Below, piece by piece: positions 48,557-50,080 of a stretch of 50,080 nucleotides of DNA (position 1 is the stretch's first letter; each line of letters starts with the position of its first letter). The DNA is from CAYWKU01 sp964459325. GTDB lineage: Bacteria > RBG-13-61-14 > CAYWKU01. The notes below the pieces were generated by a model, which made no database searches, was not told the origin of the DNA, and was given only the letters and a program-made list of their open reading frames with translations. A program made the translations under genes and the position numbers. Location: the NCBI GenBank assembly GCA_964459325.1, contig CAYWKU010000025.1:1-50080 (forward strand). The letters are read 5' to 3'.

Positions 48557-48843
48557 ATGTTTATAATCGAAGCGAAAAATCCTCGGAATGTGCTTCTCCA
48601 CAAAATAACTCCGAACCCAGCATAAAGTACCTCGATATTGGCACAGTGGCGGACATGCTCTCCATGAGCAGGGGAGCGGTGTATCAACTGATTTATAGAC
48701 GGGAAATTCCCCACTATAAGTTCGGCCGACGAATTCGTTTTCGCGAGGATGAAATTATTGAGATTTTGGAAAGCAAACGCATAGAAGCGGAGCCTCAAAT
48801 CGCCGAGGCTCTGAACAAAACCGACCCGCATGAAGCGGCCTGA
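48511..48843 (+). CDS. Excisionase-family HTH protein
   Basis: 110 aa with winged-helix excisionase/MerR-like domain: YLDIGTVADMLSMSRGAVYQLIYRREIPHYKFGRRIRFREDEIIEIL (about residues 41-88 in segments). Directs integrase toward excision and often regulates it. Ribosome site AAAGG. 17 bp before int. Confidence 0.85.
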   Translation: MVNLSTKPKKKKKFVDVYNRSEKSSECASPQNNSEPSIKYLDIGTVADMLSMSRGAVYQLIYRREIPHYKFGRRIRFREDEIIEILESKRIEAEPQIAEALNKTDPHEAA

Positions 48844-48860
48844 CCGGAAAGGAGGAAATC

Positions 48861-50012
48861 ATGGGTAGTAAGCGGGAATATCTCGGCGAAGGTATTTACA
48901 AGGAAGGAGATAAATTCAGGATAATCATCTACTTGGATGGAAAGCGGTTTGTGGAGACTTGCCAGGCCAGAACCTTCAGGCAGGCAAAACAAATGAGAGC
49001 CGTTCGTATCCAGAAAATAAAAGAGGACAAGTTCTTCATGCGCCGCAAACGCAGTCCAATCACTTTCAAAGAATTGATGGACAACTTCCTGAAGTATTCC
49101 AAAGCAACCAAGAAATCTTACGAAAGAGACAAATTGAGTTCAAACTATCTGCTCAACTTTTTTGGTAAGTACAAGCCTGAGGAAATAACACACTCAATGA
49201 TAAAAACGTACATCGCAAAACGATTGAAAGAAACCACCCGGAAAGGCTCTTCCCCGTCAAATGCCACAATCAACAGAGAACTGGCTCTGCTAAGGTCGGT
49301 ATTGTATCAGGCGATAAACGACGGCATTATTGATAGAAATCCAATGCGAGGAATAAAACTCCTGCCTGAAAAAGCGAGAGACAGAGTTCTTACTCCCGAA
49401 GAATATCAAAGGCTCCTCAATGCCGCTGAACCACATATTGTGCCGATACTCCGAATGGCCCACGACCTTGCAATGTGTGAGAACGAAATCCTCACCCTAA
49501 CATGGGACAGAGTGGATTTTGATAGGAAGGTCATAATCCTGGAAGAAGAACACACCAAGAAACGGCCGCGAGAGGTTCCGTTTTCGGATGAAATTGAAGA
49601 GATGCTCAGGGAACTCAGGAATTATGTGGGTCCGATATACACGAGGGAGAAGAAAGGGAAAAAGATCGTTCACAGGCAGATAACGGAACCCAGGCCGGTC
49701 TTTACATACCAACCAAGCGAGAGGGCAGAATACAGATTTGTCGTCAAATCAATCAAACGACCTTTCGAAAGTGCCAAGGAGAAAGCGGAGATAGAGGACT
49801 TTCGTTTTCACGACTTGCGACATACCGCAATCACAAATATGAGAAAAGCGGGTGTCCCCGAAAACGTGAGGATGCGAATATCCGGCCATAAAACCCTGAA
49901 TATTCACTACCGTTACGACACCGTTGACGAGCAGGATTTGAAGGAAGCCATAAATAAGACCGCCACCTACACCGCCACCAAGAGAAATGAGAAAAAGGAG
50001 GAAAACGCGTAA
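48861..50012 (+). CDS. int: Tyrosine recombinase (phage-type integrase), first catalytic Arg replaced by Cys
   Basis: 383 aa. AP2-like N-terminal DNA-binding domain, SAM-like core-binding domain (FKELMDNFLKYSKATKKSYERD) and catalytic domain. HDLRHT (second Arg motif), SGHKT and the nucleophile in HYRYDTVD are intact. The first Arg, expected in the GMR-xxE motif, reads LAMCENEI: Cys206, codon TGT at 49476-49478, one transition from CGT. This should abolish or greatly lower activity. AAAGGAGG precedes the ATG. It ends 16 bp from the tRNA-Arg 3' end, a usual place for an integrase next to its attachment site. Confidence 0.92.
   Translation: MGSKREYLGEGIYKEGDKFRIIIYLDGKRFVETCQARTFRQAKQMRAVRIQKIKEDKFFMRRKRSPITFKELMDNFLKYSKATKKSYERDKLSSNYLLNFFGKYKPEEITHSMIKTYIAKRLKETTRKGSSPSNATINRELALLRSVLYQAINDGIIDRNPMRGIKLLPEKARDRVLTPEEYQRLLNAAEPHIVPILRMAHDLAMCENEILTLTWDRVDFDRKVIILEEEHTKKRPREVPFSDEIEEMLRELRNYVGPIYTREKKGKKIVHRQITEPRPVFTYQPSERAEYRFVVKSIKRPFESAKEKAEIEDFRFHDLRHTAITNMRKAGVPENVRMRISGHKTLNIHYRYDTVDEQDLKEAINKTATYTATKRNEKKEENA
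49956..49983 (+). repeat. 12-13-nt repeats at the right end, matching the left end
   Basis: AAGACCGCCACC (49956-49967) and ACCGCCACCAAGA (49971-49983), inside the last codons of int, recur in the same orientation at 30601-30621. Confidence 0.5.
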
Positions 50013-50028
50013 GTACCTGAAAAATAAG

Positions 50029-50080
50029 CGCGCCTGGTGCGATTCGAACGCACGACCTACGGATTAGAAGTCCGTTGCTC
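50029..50080 (-). tRNA. tRNA-Arg(UCU), 3' part (cut by the window edge)
   Basis: Reading on the minus strand: end of D-stem GAGC, anticodon stem-loop ACGGA-CTTCTAA-TCCGT, variable loop, T-arm GTGCG-TTCGAAT-CGCAC, acceptor CAGGCGC and discriminator G. CCA is not encoded. The 5' part lies outside the window. Confidence 0.9.

Larger units (their letters stand above)
30478..50028. mobile_element. Integrated element carrying defence and replication genes
   Basis: Bounded by the broken tRNA-Leu and the 3' end of tRNA-Arg. Contents are typical for an integrative element: ArdC antirestriction protein, small zinc-finger proteins, Rad52-like annealer, nuclease, type I restriction-modification with toxin-antitoxin, AEP primase, excisionase-like HTH and tyrosine integrase at the right end. 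GC content falls clearly compared with the left 30 kb. No structural phage or conjugation genes are present. Exact ends are uncertain; no long direct repeat was found, only GCGTATAAGTGCCTG (30492-30506) versus GCGTAAGTACCTG (50007-50019). Confidence 0.65.

Noticed and set aside
50007..50019. Attachment core GCGTAAGTACCTG with left partner at 30492
   Set aside because: Short and imperfect (two-base insertion and one mismatch); could be chance, so not called as att sites.

Overview
The window looks like a chromosomal contig of an obligately anaerobic, ferredoxin-based bacterium. The left 30 kb is GC-rich and carries a methylene-THF reductase (MetV/MetF) of the Wood-Ljungdahl methyl branch, a pyruvate-type 2-oxoacid:ferredoxin oxidoreductase operon that continues into NuoE/F/G-like genes, an ADP-forming acyl-CoA synthetase alpha-type protein, methylmalonyl-CoA epimerase, LarB and an iron-sulfur flavoprotein. 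I cannot fix the phylum from sequence alone; Desulfobacterota-like or a little-known subsurface lineage would both fit.

Layout, left part (1-30438): an LCAD-like acyl-CoA dehydrogenase; a FabK/nitronate-monooxygenase-fold protein lacking its usual histidine; mgtE-recO; a 1-kb non-coding stretch with a 17-codon leader peptide behind mutually exclusive hairpins and a structured leader ahead of metV; metV-metF plus a GltD-like flavoprotein fused to an MvhD-like domain; a minus-strand operon (small protein, recN, argA-type acetyltransferase, pmbA); a minus-strand seven-gene operon porCDAB-nuoEF-nuoG-like; galU-mce; an iron-sulfur flavoprotein, UspA, a membrane protein and a PilZ protein; a 245-bp foldback MITE; an acyl-CoA synthetase alpha-like gene; larB; sprT. 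Then comes a divergent pair of sigma-54 promoters sharing two palindromic enhancer sites. One drives a 23-residue DUF5320-like micro-protein and an MBL-fold enzyme, the other thioredoxin and probably TrmO.

Right part (30478-about 50028): a lower-GC integrated element between a truncated tRNA-Leu(UAA) and a tRNA-Arg(UCU). It carries an ArdC-type antirestriction protein, small zinc-finger proteins, a Rad52-like annealing protein, a secreted thermonuclease, a composite type I restriction-modification operon (hsdM, two membrane proteins, an hsdS remnant, an hsdS whose two target-recognition halves are identical over 503 bp, an IrrE-type/DUF4411 toxin-antitoxin pair, hsdR), a RecB/Cas4-like nuclease, an AEP primase, an excisionase-like HTH protein and a tyrosine integrase. 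The integrase has Cys where the first catalytic Arg should be, a one-base change, so the element may be locked in place.

Most noteworthy: the divergent sigma-54 unit, the HsdS with duplicated recognition domain inside a layered defence operon, the POR-NuoEFG operon, the MetVF/GltD-MvhD electron-transfer module, and two structured leader regions with likely RNA-level control.
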